Source: Margaritifera margaritifera
Lineage: Eukaryota; Mollusca; Bivalvia; Unionida; Margaritiferidae
Length of the DNA stretch: 64,000 bases
Reading direction: 5' to 3'
Assembly (NCBI GenBank): GCA_029931535.1
Contig: JAQPZY010001346.1
Location: 1,922,001-1,986,000 of the forward strand
A program made the position numbers and the translations under genes. A model generated the notes under the pieces. The model had not been told where the DNA came from. It saw only the letters and a list, made by a program, of their open reading frames with translations, and did not search any database. How positions within the stretch are numbered: the stretch's first letter is position 1; each line of letters starts with the position of its first letter. Shown here in pieces: positions 1 to 13,100 of this stretch.

Positions 1-429
1 TTTAGCAGCAAATCAGCATTATTATAAACAAAGATAGGTGGCACCTTCAACTAACAAAGGCATTTATGACAGGATGCTCCCACTGTGATATGTTTTCCAT
101 CATTCAAACCTGCCTAAGTGGCCCTGAGCAAGCAATTTTTAGAGCAGACCCGTTTCTTTTTAAGAAATTTTGCTATTATTTTGGAAGTTGGTGGCCAGAA
201 TTTCAGCAGGTCTTTCAAGTTAATTTTGAACACTTATGTAGTCAGATGCTCTACAGTATGTGAAATTTGGTCATATTTGTTGATTCAGTTTTCTAGATTT
301 AATTTGTGCAAAATTACAATCACAAGGACTGACAAATTGGAGTCACCTGTGAAATTTAAAACATCTTGATCCCAAGAAGTTTCTCATAAAATTTAATCAA
401 AATTTTGTATATGGAAATTCAAATGAACA
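1..429. other. intronic, unassigned
   Basis: Low-complexity AT-rich DNA; short open frames show no family resemblance. Some phrases (aagttggtggccagaatt) hint at degenerate tandem-family material. Confidence 0.4.
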
Positions 430-1440
430 AGACAAGAAGAGTCACACAAAGGGACAAGTGCTCCACTAGCCAAAAAGAATTTCCAGGATTCTAAGATAAG
501 ACCATTTCATCTGTCCTTTTATTCTTTTTAACTTCTGAGTATTGAATTTATCTTTGATATTCTTCAGAAACTCCAACATAACAAACTTTGTAGCAAAAAT
601 ATTTTCTTATTTTCTTAATGGCAATAACAAGATTTTCAAGATGGCTGCTCTGGCAGCCATATTGGATGTCAGGTCAGCACCATCTTCATTTAAGACCAAC
701 TGGACATCATAAGAAGTCTTCTGGTGAAATCCCCATATCTATATAACTTTCTGTTCAAAAAGAGTTGTGATAACAAAACTTTTAAGATGACTGCCGGCGG
801 CCATACTGGATGTCACATCGGCACCATTTTTATTTATGACCAGCAAGACATCACAAAAGGTCTTTTATTGAAAACCCCATGTTGATATGACGATCCATGT
901 AGGAGGAGTAGCTATAACAAGATTTCAAGATGGCTGATATGGTGGCCATATTGGAGGTCAGATCAGCACCATTTTCATTTACAACCAACTAGACATCATA
1001 AGAAGTATTCTAGTGAAAACCCAATGTTGATATGACTATCCATGTAGGAGGAGTAGTAATAACAAAATTTTTAAGATGGCTGCCACAGTGGCTATATTGG
1101 AGGTCAGAGTGGTACCATTTTCATTTAGGACCAAGTAGACATCATAAGATGTTTTTTAGTGGAAACCCCATGTTGATTTGACCATCCATTCAGGAGGAGT
1201 AGCCATAAGAAGATTTTAAATATGGCCATAGTGGTGGCCATACTGGATGTGTGAGCAGCACCATTTTTATTTAGGACCAACTAGACCATGGGATGAATGT
1301 GTGTGTAAAGTTTCAAGACAATCGTTCAAGTAGTTTAGAAGGAGTAGCAATAACACACTTGTGCTAATGGCTGGCCAGCCAACAGACAACACACCATCCC
1401 ATAAGCTCTTCTGGTCGATGACCAGTAGAGCAAAAAAACA
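430..1440 (+). repeat. family A tandem element, copy 1 (head, units, hairpin)
   Basis: Head sequence (aagagtcacacaaaggga..., then aaaaagaatttccagga) is followed by units sharing aagatggctg...ccatattgga...gtcag, ccattttcattta, gaccaactagacatcataag and aaaccccatgttgatatgac. The copy ends in a linker (aagtagtttagaaggagtag, then acagacaacacaccatccc) and the hairpin agctcttctggtc/gaccagtagag at 1404-1431. Other copies with the same order lie at 49615-51135 and 52830-53900. Confidence 0.85.
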
Positions 1441-1499
1441 GTCTCCAGAGTCATAAAAAAATCTCTGAATAAAATGCAAGATCACAAAAATATTCATTG

Positions 1500-2600
1500 A
1501 TCTTGTTCGTAATAAAAATCTTCATACATCTTGATAATATTATCCTATTTACCAAGTTTGATTAAAATTGGGTCAGAAATACAGGCTCTCAAGTGATAAG
1601 AAGCTCAACCAATTATAACCAAGATCACAACATTAGTATGCATATAATTTGATCATGATAAAACATATTATACTGTATATCTTGATGATATAAGCCTATT
1701 TACCAACTTTGATAAAAATATTATCAGAAACAAAGTCACTAAAGTGTTGAAAAGCTCACCAAAAACATATGCAAAATCACCTCATTAATATACACAGATC
1801 TTGCTCATAATTGTACTCATCCAAGATCTTAATGATTTCAGCCTATTTACCAAGTCTGGTCTAAATTGGATCAGGAATACAGTTTCTGGATCCCATGCAT
1901 TATAGAACTCTTGCAAGATCTTGATCATATAAATTCTATGTTTGAAGTTTGATCAAAATCAGATATAAAAAAATATGGCTTCCACAGTGGCAACAAGCTT
2001 AGCCAATCAGATGCAAGATCACCACATTATTCTGTATGGATCCAGCTCATTTTCGAAATTGTCCAATATCTTGATGATATACACCCATACTCCAATTTTG
2101 ATAAAACTGAATCAGAATTAAGGCTTCCAAAGTGAATATAAGCTCAGGCAATCAGATGCAAGATCATCTCATTAATAATATTCATGAATCTCACACATCG
2201 AAAGAGTTCAAGAACTTTATGATATTAAACATATTCCAAGTTTGATCTAACCTGGATCACAAATATGACTTCCAGAGTGGGAACAAGATCAGTTAATCAG
2301 ATGAAAGATTACATCATTAATATGTGTGAATCTCACTCATTACTGAACTGATAATCCCACATTTCAAGTTTGATCCAAACTGGATCAGAAATATGACTTC
2401 CAGTGTGGTAAAAAACTCAGTCAGTTCAATGCAAGATCACCCCATTAATGTGTGTGCATTTCTCTCATTATCAAACTTGTCCAAGATCTTGATGATACAG
2501 TATAAGCATATCTTCCAAGTTTTATCAAAACTGGATCAGAAATGCGTACTTCTGAGTGGTAACATTCCCAGCCAATCAGATGCAATCTTATCTCATTAGT
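1500..2600 (+). repeat. family B tandem array (~147-bp unit), copy 1
   Basis: Units share ccaagtttgatcaaaa, tggatcagaaatatg, ccagagtggtaacaag, cagccaatcagatgcaagatc and cattaatatg. Unit starts at 1554, 1705, 1852, 1945, 2094, 2238, 2366 and 2517 give spacings of about 128-151 bp with one truncated unit. The array is interrupted by the minus-strand LINE and resumes at 4115. Confidence 0.85.
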
Positions 2601-2613
2601 ATGCTTGGATCTT

Positions 2614-2667
<54 letters not shown>

Positions 2668-2780
2668 CATGACTTTATTTAAAGAGGGTGACACAATTAG
2701 TTGCATGGAACTAATCCTCCTTGTGGCCCTCTATTATATGCATATTTACATACAGAGTACATGTACATAGTTTCACACAC

Positions 2781-2819
<39 letters not shown>

Positions 2820-4115
2820 CCTTGTGGCACTCTATTATTAACATATTTACATACATAGTATATAGTTGCACACACAACAAAAAAAAACAGAAAAAAAAGA
2901 ATTGATAATAAAGTAAGCTACATTTATATATATACATAATAAACAGAAGAACATGCTTCGACTACATACATTGTGAATATACAGTACATAAACAGTGAGA
3001 CAACAAAGTGGAAGGTTTGAGAATTTATACTTTAAGTTGTAATGTATTTGTCAAATCAAACAGGTTCCACTTTTCAACCATTGAATTGGATTATAATTAA
3101 ATACATTTATATTTTGTACTTTCTCTAATTTCCTTTGGGATTCTGTTCCAAATTAGTGACCCCAAATATTGAAAACTTTTCTGAAAGAGTTCTTTATTTG
3201 GTTTTGGAATGTAAAGGTGATTAGCTGAAATTGACCTTAAATTTGGAGTGTTGCATTGTTTTCTAGCATGAAATAGTTCCTCAAGATATAATGGGGCCAT
3301 ATTGTTTGAAACTTTGTGCACAAGTTTAGCCTATCTCAAAAATATTCATTCACTTACTGTTAACATTTTAATAACATTCATTTTCATTTGGGATGTTTTC
3401 AGCATTATCTATGATGAGTCTGCAAGCTCTTTTTTGCAAGCGGAATAATTTGCTAATATTCTTGTCAGATGTATTTCCCTAGATAACATTACAGTAGTCT
3501 AGGCATGGTTGCATGTAACTTTTGTAATATATTAACCTATGTTTATGACTTGAATATGTTCATTCCATTGCAAATTGTTGTTAACCATTACCTCAAGGAT
3601 TTTGTCATGGGTCACCATTTGTGGACAAATTTCATTCAACTTCAAATTGTTATTTTTCAGTTTTGCTCTTGTTTTTTGGATAGTACTCATTATTACTTTA
3701 GTCTTGTCTGTGTTTAATTTCATGCCATTTTCCTTACACCAACAATCTATTCTAAGTAAGGCTGTCTGAAGGGAGACTTCTAGGTCTGATTTTAGCTGTT
3801 TGAAATCTGATAGAGTGGTGTCTTCTGCATACAAGCTGGTAGATGAAATTCTGTTGCCTATTTTCAGTGGCAGATCATTTATGAAAATGAGAAAGGGGAA
3901 TGGGCCCTGGATTAATTCCTGTGGTACTCCACATGTAATTGGTTCTTCTTTAGAAAAACTGCCATTTATTTTGACACTGCTTTCTCTTTGTTAGATATGA
4001 CGTAAACCAATCAATCACTTAATTGTCACATTGTTAAATGATCACTTTATTGATAAGAATATCATGATCAACAAGGTCAAAACATTTTCCAAGATCAACT
4101 AGTATGGATAACCCA
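2593..4115 (-). pseudogene. CR1/L2-like LINE fragment, RT C-terminal half and 3' end
   Basis: Read on the minus strand, reverse transcriptase pieces appear with several frameshifts: a GNRISSTSLYAEDTTLSDFK region (3780-3860; the usual catalytic FADD/YADD reads AEDT), WCKENGMKLNTDKTKVIMS (about 3680-3740) and the C-terminal LRSISANHLYIPKPNKELF plus SLIWNRIPKEIRE (about 3120-3250). The 3' end, at low coordinates, has a TTTAAATAAAGTCATGATTATT tail expanding into (ATT)n (2617-2668), typical of CR1/L2-type LINEs. A second partial copy of the tail with (AAT)n lies at 2781-2880. It is 5'-truncated at about 4115 inside family B and is the only large retroelement here in sense orientation to the host gene. 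Confidence 0.85.
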
Positions 4116-4560
4116 TTTAAGATCTTGATGATATAATCATATATTCCATGTCTGACAACAACAGGATAAAAAAGCTGGACTCCAGAGTGGTAACAAGATC
4201 AGCCAATCATATGCAAGATTACTTCATTAGTATGCATGGATCCTGCTCTTTATAGAACCCATTCAAGATTTTGATGACATAATCCCATATCTCAAGTTTG
4301 ATCAAAACTATGTCAAAAATCTGATGCAAGACCACCGCATTAATATGTGTGGATCTAGCTCATTACCAAACTCACCCGGATGTTAATAATGTAAACATAT
4401 ATTCCAAGTCTGATCAAAATCAGATCAGCAATATGGCCTCTAGAATTGTAATAAGCTCAGCCAGTCAAATGCAAAATCACCTCATTAGAATATATCAATC
4501 TCAATCATTATCAAACTTGAGCCAAAAGCAATCTATGCAGATGTACTGTCAGACATAGTT
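4115..4560 (+). repeat. family B array, continuation after LINE insertion
   Basis: Same unit phrases as 1500-2600 (gatcttgatgatata, ccaagtctgatcaaaatcag, cagccaatcatatgcaagat). The join at 4115 is where the LINE body stops. Confidence 0.8.
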
Positions 4561-4639
4561 CTCTATACATCAAGTCATCTGTCATCTGATCCATTCACTA
4601 GATTTTTACACCTCTATTTTATCCCCAATTCGGGTACTC

Positions 4640-5000
4640 AATCAACTACCAAGTTAGTTAACTATGACATGCCTTGATTTTACCTTGCTTTTCAAGCACT
4701 TCATGATCAGAAAGCATTCTCGCCTTTTCAACTTCTGGGATCACCCTGCTCTAGAGTTGGAATTTTGATGTGATCACCCCAGTACAGACCTTCACTCCAG
4801 GTCAGTTGAATATTTATGATAAGGGGTATACTAAGGCTTGGATCAACCTGCCTTGGACCTAGGATCATCTTACCCATCCCAAGTTAGTAAACTACAGCAT
4901 GCCTTGATTTTACTTTGGTCATCAAGCACTGCATGATCAGGGATCATCCTCACCTGTGAAGCTTCTGGGATCAGTCCAGTTCTTGAGTAGGAATTACACA
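4640..5000 (+). repeat. two copies of a ~230-bp tandem repeat
   Basis: aagttagttaactatgacat...gccttgatttt...tcaagcact at 4651 recurs at 4881 with the same order, including ctgcatgatcag and cttctgggatca. Period is 230 bp. Confidence 0.75.
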
Positions 5001-5194
5001 TCAGCCCACTGGGCATTGCAGAAGGCAATTACTCTGGTAAGAAGAGATTTATTGTTGACCTGTCTGCCCCTTTTGACAACTTGGAATACCCTAGTCTTAA
5101 TTAGCTCATAGACAAAAACAAAGTTTCTGTCTTGGGGCTCTCATTTGATGCTTTATCATGTTAAAAAAATATTTAAAAAATATCAAATTTGTTT

Positions 5195-5760
5195 TGGCTT
5201 TCTTCCCCAAATTGGATACTTATATTCTACACTAATAATAATGCCATACCAGTTTAATACAATTTTTTGTACCACTTTAACAATTGGATATCATCCCCCC
5301 CCCCCCCATTATCTTGAGACTTCTGGGAAATCTTCATGGGGCTACCATGGGCTAGACTTTCTTCCCAATTGGATACTAATAATAATGTCATGCCTGCTTA
5401 ATACAAGTTTATGTACCACTTTAACCAGAGGATCACCCCTCCCCATCTTAAGAATTCTTGAATCAGCCCTGACTATGCAAGTCTTGTACACTGAGATCAG
5501 CCAAGTCACACGGTGGATTTGCACCATAGTCTTTTGATATTCAAATTAGTTTAGTTAGAATACATATAATTTGAAATCAGAATACTTTCTTCATGCTGGG
5601 ATCTTCCTAGCCCAAGTCTACTTAATCTGGGATCAAACCAGATATGGTGGCATCTGCCTAGCATAGATTCTACTTAATCTGGGATCAACCCAGAATACAC
5701 TCTAATGCTGGGATCAGCCTAGCAACTATTGGGAATCATCATTGTCATGTACAATGTGTT
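5195..5760 (+). repeat. ~157-bp tandem pair with C-tract, then GGGATCA-rich short repeats
   Basis: tcttcccc.aattggatact (5201) recurs at 5360, each followed by aataataatg.cat.cc and ttgtaccactttaac. A run of C (5288-5298) interrupts the first. From about 5590 a shorter motif (ctgggatca.cc, tctacttaatctgggatcaa) repeats. Open frames here come from the repeat and are not genes. Confidence 0.65.
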
Positions 5761-6062
5761 TCATGCAGATCAGATTCTAACTCATGAGTAGCCACCATAG
5801 AGAGAGCCAAATTTTGTTTGTTTAAGTAGTGAAATTGTTATTATTGTCACATACTGACTTGTAATATTTATAATGACTGAATAAGGATATGTAGTATGAA
5901 TGGAGAGAGAGAGAAGGAGGGTGAGGGCAAAATACTCCTGAACTTTTGTGTTTCATTTCTTAGAAGGCATGTACTATTAAGCATTCTTTATTGCTGCTGC
6001 AAGTCAATATATTGTTGTGTATAAACCTTGCATAAGAAAAGAAAAATAACAATCTTACAAAC

Positions 6063-6260
6063 CTTGGGAGGGAATCAAAATCTTCTTGAATGGGCACTCT
6101 ATTGTGAAGCAGACTGTCATAAAGATTTTTGGGCATAATGGCACTCTCAAGCACTTGTCTGGTTTGCTGATCTATCAGGTTTCCTGTGCTGCTTTCAATG
6201 TTAAATCCTAGGAATGTTATAGTGTGTCCATCAGGGTTAAAAAAGAGATATGGATGAGGG
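6063..6260 (-). CDS. RNF213: RNF213-like exon (PHPYLFFNPDGHTITFLGF), last in window
   Basis: Acceptor tttccttcacag, donor CCAAG|gtttgt. It reads (S)PHPYLFFNPDGHTITFLGF, then NIESSTGNLIDQQTRQVLE, then SAIMPKNLYDSLLHNRVPIQ and EDFDSLP plus two bases. This matches the RNF213 segment with FFN.D..T.TFIGF, a V(I/L)...VM...LY..LL..RVP motif and F..DFD.LPR. In the family the canonical Walker A of the next AAA unit follows some 60 residues later; no exon for it was found between 1 and 6062, so the intron runs at least 6 kb or leaves the window. Confidence 0.96.
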
Positions 6261-6404
6261 CTGTGAAGGAAAACAGATGAAAGTCATTAGTAGCAATGTA
6301 CCTTATGTTAAAACAATTATCAATATATACATCACTAATGAAGACATTTCATCCACCAGGCTTCTTCAACTCTAGCTTCTTGAAAAACATTTAACATGAT
6401 ATAA

Positions 6405-6850
6405 CAATCCCTTTACTGGATGAAAAGAATTTCCAGGAATCAAGACCATTTCTTTTTTTGAAGTGCTGATTGTGGAAACCATCTTATGGCCATCTTGGAT
6501 GAAGATCAATATGAACATTAATTCCGGAAAAGTAGTGATAACAAAGCCTGAAGATGTCTGTCATGGTGGTCAGTGAAAATTCCATGTTGACGTGACCATC
6601 AATTTAGGAGTAGTAGCTTTAATTAGATTGTCAAAATGGCTGCTGAGGCATCCATATTGGATGACCGAGGGGCACCATTTTCATTTCAGACCAACAAAAC
6701 CTTGAAATGAATGCGTCTTTAACATTTGATAGCATTACTCCTAGTAGTTTAGGAGTAGTGATACCAAACTTGTGCTAATGAACACTGGGTAATGGGTGAA
6801 AGGCCATTGCATAAGCTCTTCTGGTCTATGATCAGTGGAGCTAAAGATTC
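6405..6850 (+). repeat. family A element, internally deleted copy
   Basis: Shows the head phrase gaaaagaatttccagga, two to three diverged units (catattggatg, caccattttcatttcagacc) and the standard tail with the agctcttctggtctatgatcag hairpin at 6814-6843. Confidence 0.75.
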
Positions 6851-7229
6851 AATATCCCACTAACTGATAGAGAAAGAGCTCAGATATATATTCTTTATTT
6901 CACCAGCAGTTCTAAATCTGCAGCATCAGAAGTCTTCAGAGCAAGATACAAAGTTTCTCAATACTGCACTATCCAGACCCCAAGAATTAAAATTTTCAGT
7001 CAACAATTACCATTTTACCATGAAAATTTATAATTATACCAAAAATGGAAACTATAATTTGTCATAAATATTTGAAGTAACTTCATATATCATTACAAAT
7101 GGAAACTTTCAACTAATTAAAAAACTAGATGTGCATATAGTCATAAACATGCATATCGTTGCACTTCATGCATGCTCTTTTGAACATGTTTTTTCCATCA
7201 AGCAGCTTAGGAATAGAAATTATAACAAG

Positions 7230-8340
7230 CTTCTTTCTAAAACTTGTCTTACTAAAATCACCCCCTTTTCAATAATTTTTCAAGACAACTACCCAAAAAT
7301 GAGGCAGAGAAAACAAAGAACAACATTATTACACATCTATACCAAACACTTATTCAGCCTACACAGTTTCAATCAAATCTTTTGAGCAGTGTTGGAGAAA
7401 AGACGATGATTTTTTTCCCACAACTTGAATTTTCAAAATACCCATATTTTTAAATTTTTTGTTCAATAAAATGATCTGAAAATGAGACAAATGAGGGGAA
7501 AAAAACTTATAGCACATTTACACTAACCACATATCTGGTCTATAAAGTTTCAATAAAATCCTTCAAGTAGTTTAGGAGAAGCATTGATGAGCTGAATTCT
7601 CAAAATTCCCCCTTTTTGAAAATGTGCCTACAAATTTTCCCCCAAATAAGTGCCCGAAGTAAAAAGTAGAAACTTACTGAGCATCCAACTACATATCTAG
7701 CCTACAAAAGTTTCAATAAACTCATTCAAAGCAGTTTAGGAGGACAAGCAATAAAAAGCTGAATTCTAAAAATTCTCATTTTTTTCACAATATTTTTAAG
7801 AAATTTCCACAAAAATTGGTTAAGGGGAAAGCCTTACTGCACATCTAAAACAATCACATACCAAGCCTACAAAATTTCAATAAAATCCTCCAAGCAATGT
7901 GAGAGGAGAAGTTATGACAATTCAATTCCCAAAATACCCCATTATTTGCCAATTTGCAAGAAATTTCCTTCAAAAAATGGTCAGAGGAAAAAAGGAAAAA
8001 CTTTATTGAACATCTACATACACCACATTTTTAGCTTTCAAAGTTTCAATAATATCCTCCAAACAGTGTGGAAGAAGAAGCGATGACAAGTGCTGTATTC
8101 TAAAAAATACCCCCTTCTGATACTTTTTCAAGAAATTTCCCCAAAAATGGAACAGAGGAAAAAAGTTAAACATTACTGTTCATGTACACCAACCACATAT
8201 ATCTATCCTCCAAAGTTTCATTAAAATCCTCCAAGAGGTGTGGGAGGTTAAGCAATGACAAGTTTTGTCACAGAAGGATGGACAGATGGAAAGACACAGA
8301 TGGATACATGTGGGCAACGACAATATCATCACTATTCACA
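7230..8340 (+). repeat. family F tandem array (~165-175-bp unit)
   Basis: aaagtttcaataaaatcctcc recurs at about 7364, 7543, 7706, 7870, 8039 and 8213, spacings 163-179 bp. Other unit phrases: tttttcaagaaatttcccc, aaaaatgg.cagaggaaaaaa, cacatctacaccaaccaca. The array ends with a cagaaggatggacagatgg linker near 8270. Confidence 0.85.
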
Positions 8341-8688
8341 GAAGTGAGGGGATAGTAATAACATTACCATTTTACAACTAATTTTACCAATACTGATAAA
8401 CAAAATTGATCGTACCTTTACTATTTTACCACCTAGACTTATTACTTCCTACATAATAAAATATATAGTCAACAAGGACAATTGTAAATATTTAATTTAT
8501 CATCAATTCTACCAATCAAGTTCTTTTAATAGTATCAGTCACCATTTTAACAACTAAGATAACAATTAAATCTAAACTTCAAGGTCACCATTTTACCACC
8601 TAAGCTCACAAGTAGCTTTACATTTTTATACAAGTTGACCATTCTTACTGACCATGCTTTTCAATGCTTTCATTCTAACATGTTTCAC
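8341..8688. other. intronic, short degenerate ACCATTTTACCACCTA motifs
   Basis: accattttac.ac.taa is repeated several times without clear period; nothing else recognised. Confidence 0.4.
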
Positions 8689-8837
8689 CTGCTCTCCCAT
8701 GTTCTTCTCATCTGGTACTGTCCCAGACCTTCCTCTCTTGCCTCATCATTCTCCTTCTCATCACTAACATCTTTGTCTGTCTTCATCATGGTAGTTGGAC
8801 ACTCTTCACTCATCTGTAGGGACCTTGTTGAGAAGTC
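8689..8837 (-). CDS. RNF213: RNF213-like exon (DFSTRSL ... RRTWE)
   Basis: Acceptor ttgtattaaaaag, donor AGCAG|gtgaaa. It begins DFSTRSLQMSEECPTTMM, continues through an acidic, probably flexible stretch (DVSDEKENDEAREEG) and ends LGQYQMRRTWES plus two bases. It joins MSR-DFSTRSL upstream (the family has ARDFATPSL) and WESS-PHPY downstream (the family has WESEPHPY). The acceptor has a weak pyrimidine tract, but both junctions fit the family, so the exon is secure. Confidence 0.93.
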
Positions 8838-9164
8838 CTTTTTAATACAAAGATATGATAATCTGAACAATTACAATGTAGTTCCAAAATATAGTGGAAC
8901 TTGAGAAAACTGTACAAGTTTCAAATGTATCAATTTTTGTTTTCCGATACATAAAACACTTGTGAATATTAGTCAAAAACAATGCTCTCAGTAATGGTTG
9001 ATTTTTCCAGTTCCACTTAATATTTGAAATAATACAACTGAGTACTGTAAAAATATAAAACCGGCAATCTGTATTCTGCCACAGAGAAGTAGAATACAGT
9101 AACCCAATTTCATTAGGGCCCAACTCAACAAATTTGGCAGAGCCCTACAGCACTTAGGTTGTCC

Positions 9165-9610
9165 ATCCAGCTACCAGTCTGTCCATCCAGCTGTCCATCT
9201 GTTCATCCATCTGTAAACAATTTGGTTTCCACAAAATAACTTTACATGAAACTCTTGGATTTTGTCAAAATCTGATATTGGCTTTATACTAATGAGACCT
9301 CTAATGAGTTCGACTTTCAGCCTGCTTTGTCATTATTTAGAGGAGTTACAGCCCCTGATTGCCATCCTCCTGACTTTGGTTTCTGCAATATAACTTTATT
9401 AAGTTTTGTTGGATTTCAACTGAATTTGTCATGCAGCTTTACACTGCTGAAAACATCAATGATTTGAATTTCCAGCATTCCACAATATCACTTAAAAGAG
9501 TTATACCCCATGATTACATGTCCTCTTAACTTTGCTTCCGTAGCATAACTTTCCTATTGAGTGTTGGATTTCAACCAAATTTATCACTGACATTTATACT
9601 GATGAATACC
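9165..9610 (-). repeat. family G element in reverse orientation
   Basis: Plus-strand gcccctgattgccatcctcc, cataactttattaagttttg and aatgagacctctaatgagtt are reverse complements of phrases in the 29460-29870 part of family G. The gtccatccagctgtccatct linker at 9160-9215 lies where the tail is expected for this orientation. Confidence 0.7.
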
Positions 9611-10187
9611 TGCCATTACACAACATATTATGTGAAAAACACTAGTTTTTTTACTCCCAAACCTTCTGACATGGTCGTGTTTTGTAAAACACGTTTTTCA
9701 ATAATCTTAAAAGAAAAGAAGAAAAAAAAGCACTTTTTTGACTACCACTATACATGTCTGAAGTATGTAGTCTGTATAAACAGTCCTGCTTAGAGCCCAT
9801 GTAAAACTATCCTCAGGGCAGTTTATACAGCTGATTATCATGGAGTCAATTAAAAGGTAAGGCATTCAGAGATAAGCAACCACTATTTCCTTACTTTATT
9901 GGCTGAGAATAGCTAAGATGATGCCGTGTCAAGTCCTTTCAACACTGCCGTTGGAGAGCCCATTAGGCTAATTTGCATAGATAAAGTACACTAAGTGGAA
10001 CAACCCAGTTTATTTCAATTAGGTACAACCAAAGAGATGTGTGTTAAAGAATAAAAGTTGTTAAACATCATTGCCTTGAATGAGTATGTTTAAACCATCA
10101 TTATTAAAGATTACTGGCAAATTTGTGGTCAGAGGCAAAGTTTCTTTGAAGTCAGATTTTACTCCACATATAAAATGCAAAACGTGA
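9611..10187. other. intronic, unassigned
   Basis: No coding signal. About 9840-10010 looks less repetitive than its surroundings and contains an ATTTGCAT octamer near 9972; no function is claimed. Confidence 0.35.
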
Positions 10188-13100
10188 TTATTTCAAAATA
10201 CCTAAAATAAGTCTAGAATTCATTTTAAATGAATTAGACAAACTTGATGTCAGAACAGCTACAGGTCTAGATGGTATAAATGCTAAATTCCTAAAACTCT
10301 CATCCCAAGCACCTTCATTTATGTATATCTTTAGTCTAAGTATTTCTGCAGGTATTTTTCCAAACAGTCTCAAACTGGCAAAAGTAACTCCAATACACAA
10401 GAAAGGAGATCTTTCCAATAAGAATAACTATAGACCTATATCATTTTTATCATCAATTTCAAAGATATTAGAAAGACATATTTGTAATGAATTTTGAAAC
10501 CACCTGGAATCTTTTAAGTTACTACATTCATGACAATCTGGCTTTTGTGAATGACATTCATACCAGACTACACTAACTAGAATGGTGGATGATTGGTTAA
10601 CAGCAATTGATCAAGGTAACCTGGTAGGTACAGTGTATCTTGACCTTACAATGGCTTTTGACCTTGTTAATCACAAAATCCTGCTGGAAAAACTCAGCAT
10701 GTATCAAGTTAACCATAAACGTTTAACTTGGTTTCAATCCTATCTTGAAGACAGACAAAAAGTTTCTATTTTAAATAAGCTTTCAGATAAGAAACTCGTA
10801 AAGTCAGGTATTCCACAAGGATCAGTTCTTGAACCATTACTCTTTCTACTGTACATCAACGATTTACCATATCATATTGAGCTGTCCACCACCACCATGT
10901 TCACAGATGACACAACATTATATAACACTGGATCAAATAGTCATGAACTTAGCACTAAATTAAATCAGGATTTGGTTAACCAGGATTTGGTTAAAGTAAA
11001 TAACTGGTGTGAGCACAATGGTATGAAGATAAATGCAACCAAGTCAAAAACCATGATCATAGGTAGTCAAGCCAAAAAGCTGAGAAAGATGACTTCAAAG
11101 TAATGCTAAAAGCAATAGATATAGAACAGTCTGAAAATTAAAAACTACTTGGCAGTATGATAGACAATATCTTGTGTTGGAAAATGCAAGTTGACAAGGT
11201 AATTAAAAAACTCACTGCTTTATCTCTTGAACAGAATAAAATCTGATATCTCTCAAGAACAAAGAAAACCCTTAAGAGGCTTCCATTTCAACAGAGAACT
11301 CGGCTTCAAAAGGGTTTACTAGTCTACAAATCCTTACATGGGTTGGCTCCTGATTATCTTCAATGTAATTTTAAATTTGTGGAAAATGTACTTACGTATG
11401 AACTAAGATCCATCTCAAACAACAACTTATATTTACCTAAACCAAATTCAGAGTTTTATAAAAAAAAGTTTTGCTTTTTCTGGAGCCAAACTATGGAATT
11501 CCATTCCACCCTATATAAGGTCAGCTGACTCATCCCTAGGTTTTAAGAAGCTTCTTAGTCAACATTTACAGAAACAATCATTTGAATGATTGTGTAATTC
11601 AGTACTACTCTTCTTGAAAACAACAATGTTCTTTATGTACTTGCCTGTAATGTTTTACACAGGTTCACTACCAATCTTTGTATGAATCCTGTATATACTC
11701 ATCTTTAATGCATTGTCATGGAATTGTATGATTTATATCAATATGTATATGTGATCAAAAATGTACTTGGGTTTCGTTGCCGCGTACAGCGTCACCCGAG
11801 GGTGGTTTATTTTTTTTGGCTCTAGTTATTTTGAAATACTGAGCGCGATTCACCCTATGCTGCATGTGCAAATTGCCTGCAGTGAACACCTAAGTACCTA
11901 GATGCACATATCTGTCACAGCTAGGGTACATATAGAGCAAATTCTCTATAAACAAATTACACTACGACGAGTCTTGTCAGAAAGCTAACCTCTTTACGGG
12001 AGCAAATCTTCAGCTGTAGAGGTATGTGAAATTTAAGATTGTATTCTTTATCACTATTCGTTTTATATGACAGAATTGTTTCATATATTAGATGTTTTAG
12101 AATTTATTCTAAATTCTACAGAGAGTCAATACCTAGGTTATACAACGCCATGATATTAGAAATACTATAGTCTGGTTCGAGTTAGCTATTTGTTGTAACT
12201 GAACAGACAGATTGAATTTAATTATACGCTGCATGCATTGAACGATTAATGTAATGTGTAATGAATTCATGTGCGCGCATGCGCAACATATATCAATGCA
12301 GAAGTACTTAACTGTGTCATATGTACTACACGGTTTAGTTGTTATACTTTTAGCTGCCTTATATATGGTTTGGTGATGTGGAGTCACAGAACTCTGTGTG
12401 GTTTCTTGTGATGTGTACGCTGTGTCTGGTGACGTTGGTTCGGAAGAGTGTACTGGTGTTCTCGATGCGAGGGACCAAGGCTTCGCGACCATCGGGTCTG
12501 TGTTGAATGAGAAGGCTCTCGAGGGATCCTTCAACAGACAGGGAGGGGTGGACCAATGCGTGGTGGCTCCTTGACCATTGACTAGAGTGGGTGGAACCGG
12601 AGATACATCTTGGTTGTCAAATGGGCGCTACGATAGTTATATATATTACGTGTTCCATTTTATTGTTATTCTCACTATTGCTATCTGAGCAAAATTACAT
12701 GTATTCACATTTCAATATCGCTATATGTGTGATAGATTCATAATTTCATGCATTCCCATTTCAATATCGTAATATGAACGACAGATTCATAAATTCATAC
12801 ATATTCTAATATCGCTTGACAAATTGATAAATTGATGAGTTAATACATTGATGAATAAATAAGTATTATATTGATAAGTGCATAAATCACATGCTTTGGT
12901 CACCCTTCGTGCTTAATAAGACCTTGTTTATATTGGGGTGTAGATCATATACTCTTATTTGTTGATTGATGATAGGAGGGTATTCACGTTTGTTTAAAAA
13001 TTCCATTCATTAAATTCATCTTTGATTTTTCTCGTTGAGTTACTTGTTGTTGATTGTTCCATGTTAGGAACTTTATAATTTTCCTTATCTTTTTGTTATA

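Noticed and set aside
5145..5537. 130-codon plus-strand frame
   Set aside because: Generated by a ~157-bp tandem pair with a C-run; the protein repeats its own phrases.
1..6062. Exon carrying the canonical Walker A that should follow exon 6063-6260
   Set aside because: No GxxGxGK(T/S)-like coding stretch with splice sites was found on the minus strand; it most likely lies beyond the window's left edge.
12133..12556. Two overlapping minus-strand open frames of 65 and 133 codons
   Set aside because: They lie wholly inside the solo LTR, are antisense to its inferred direction, show no family motif and coincide with its higher-GC part.
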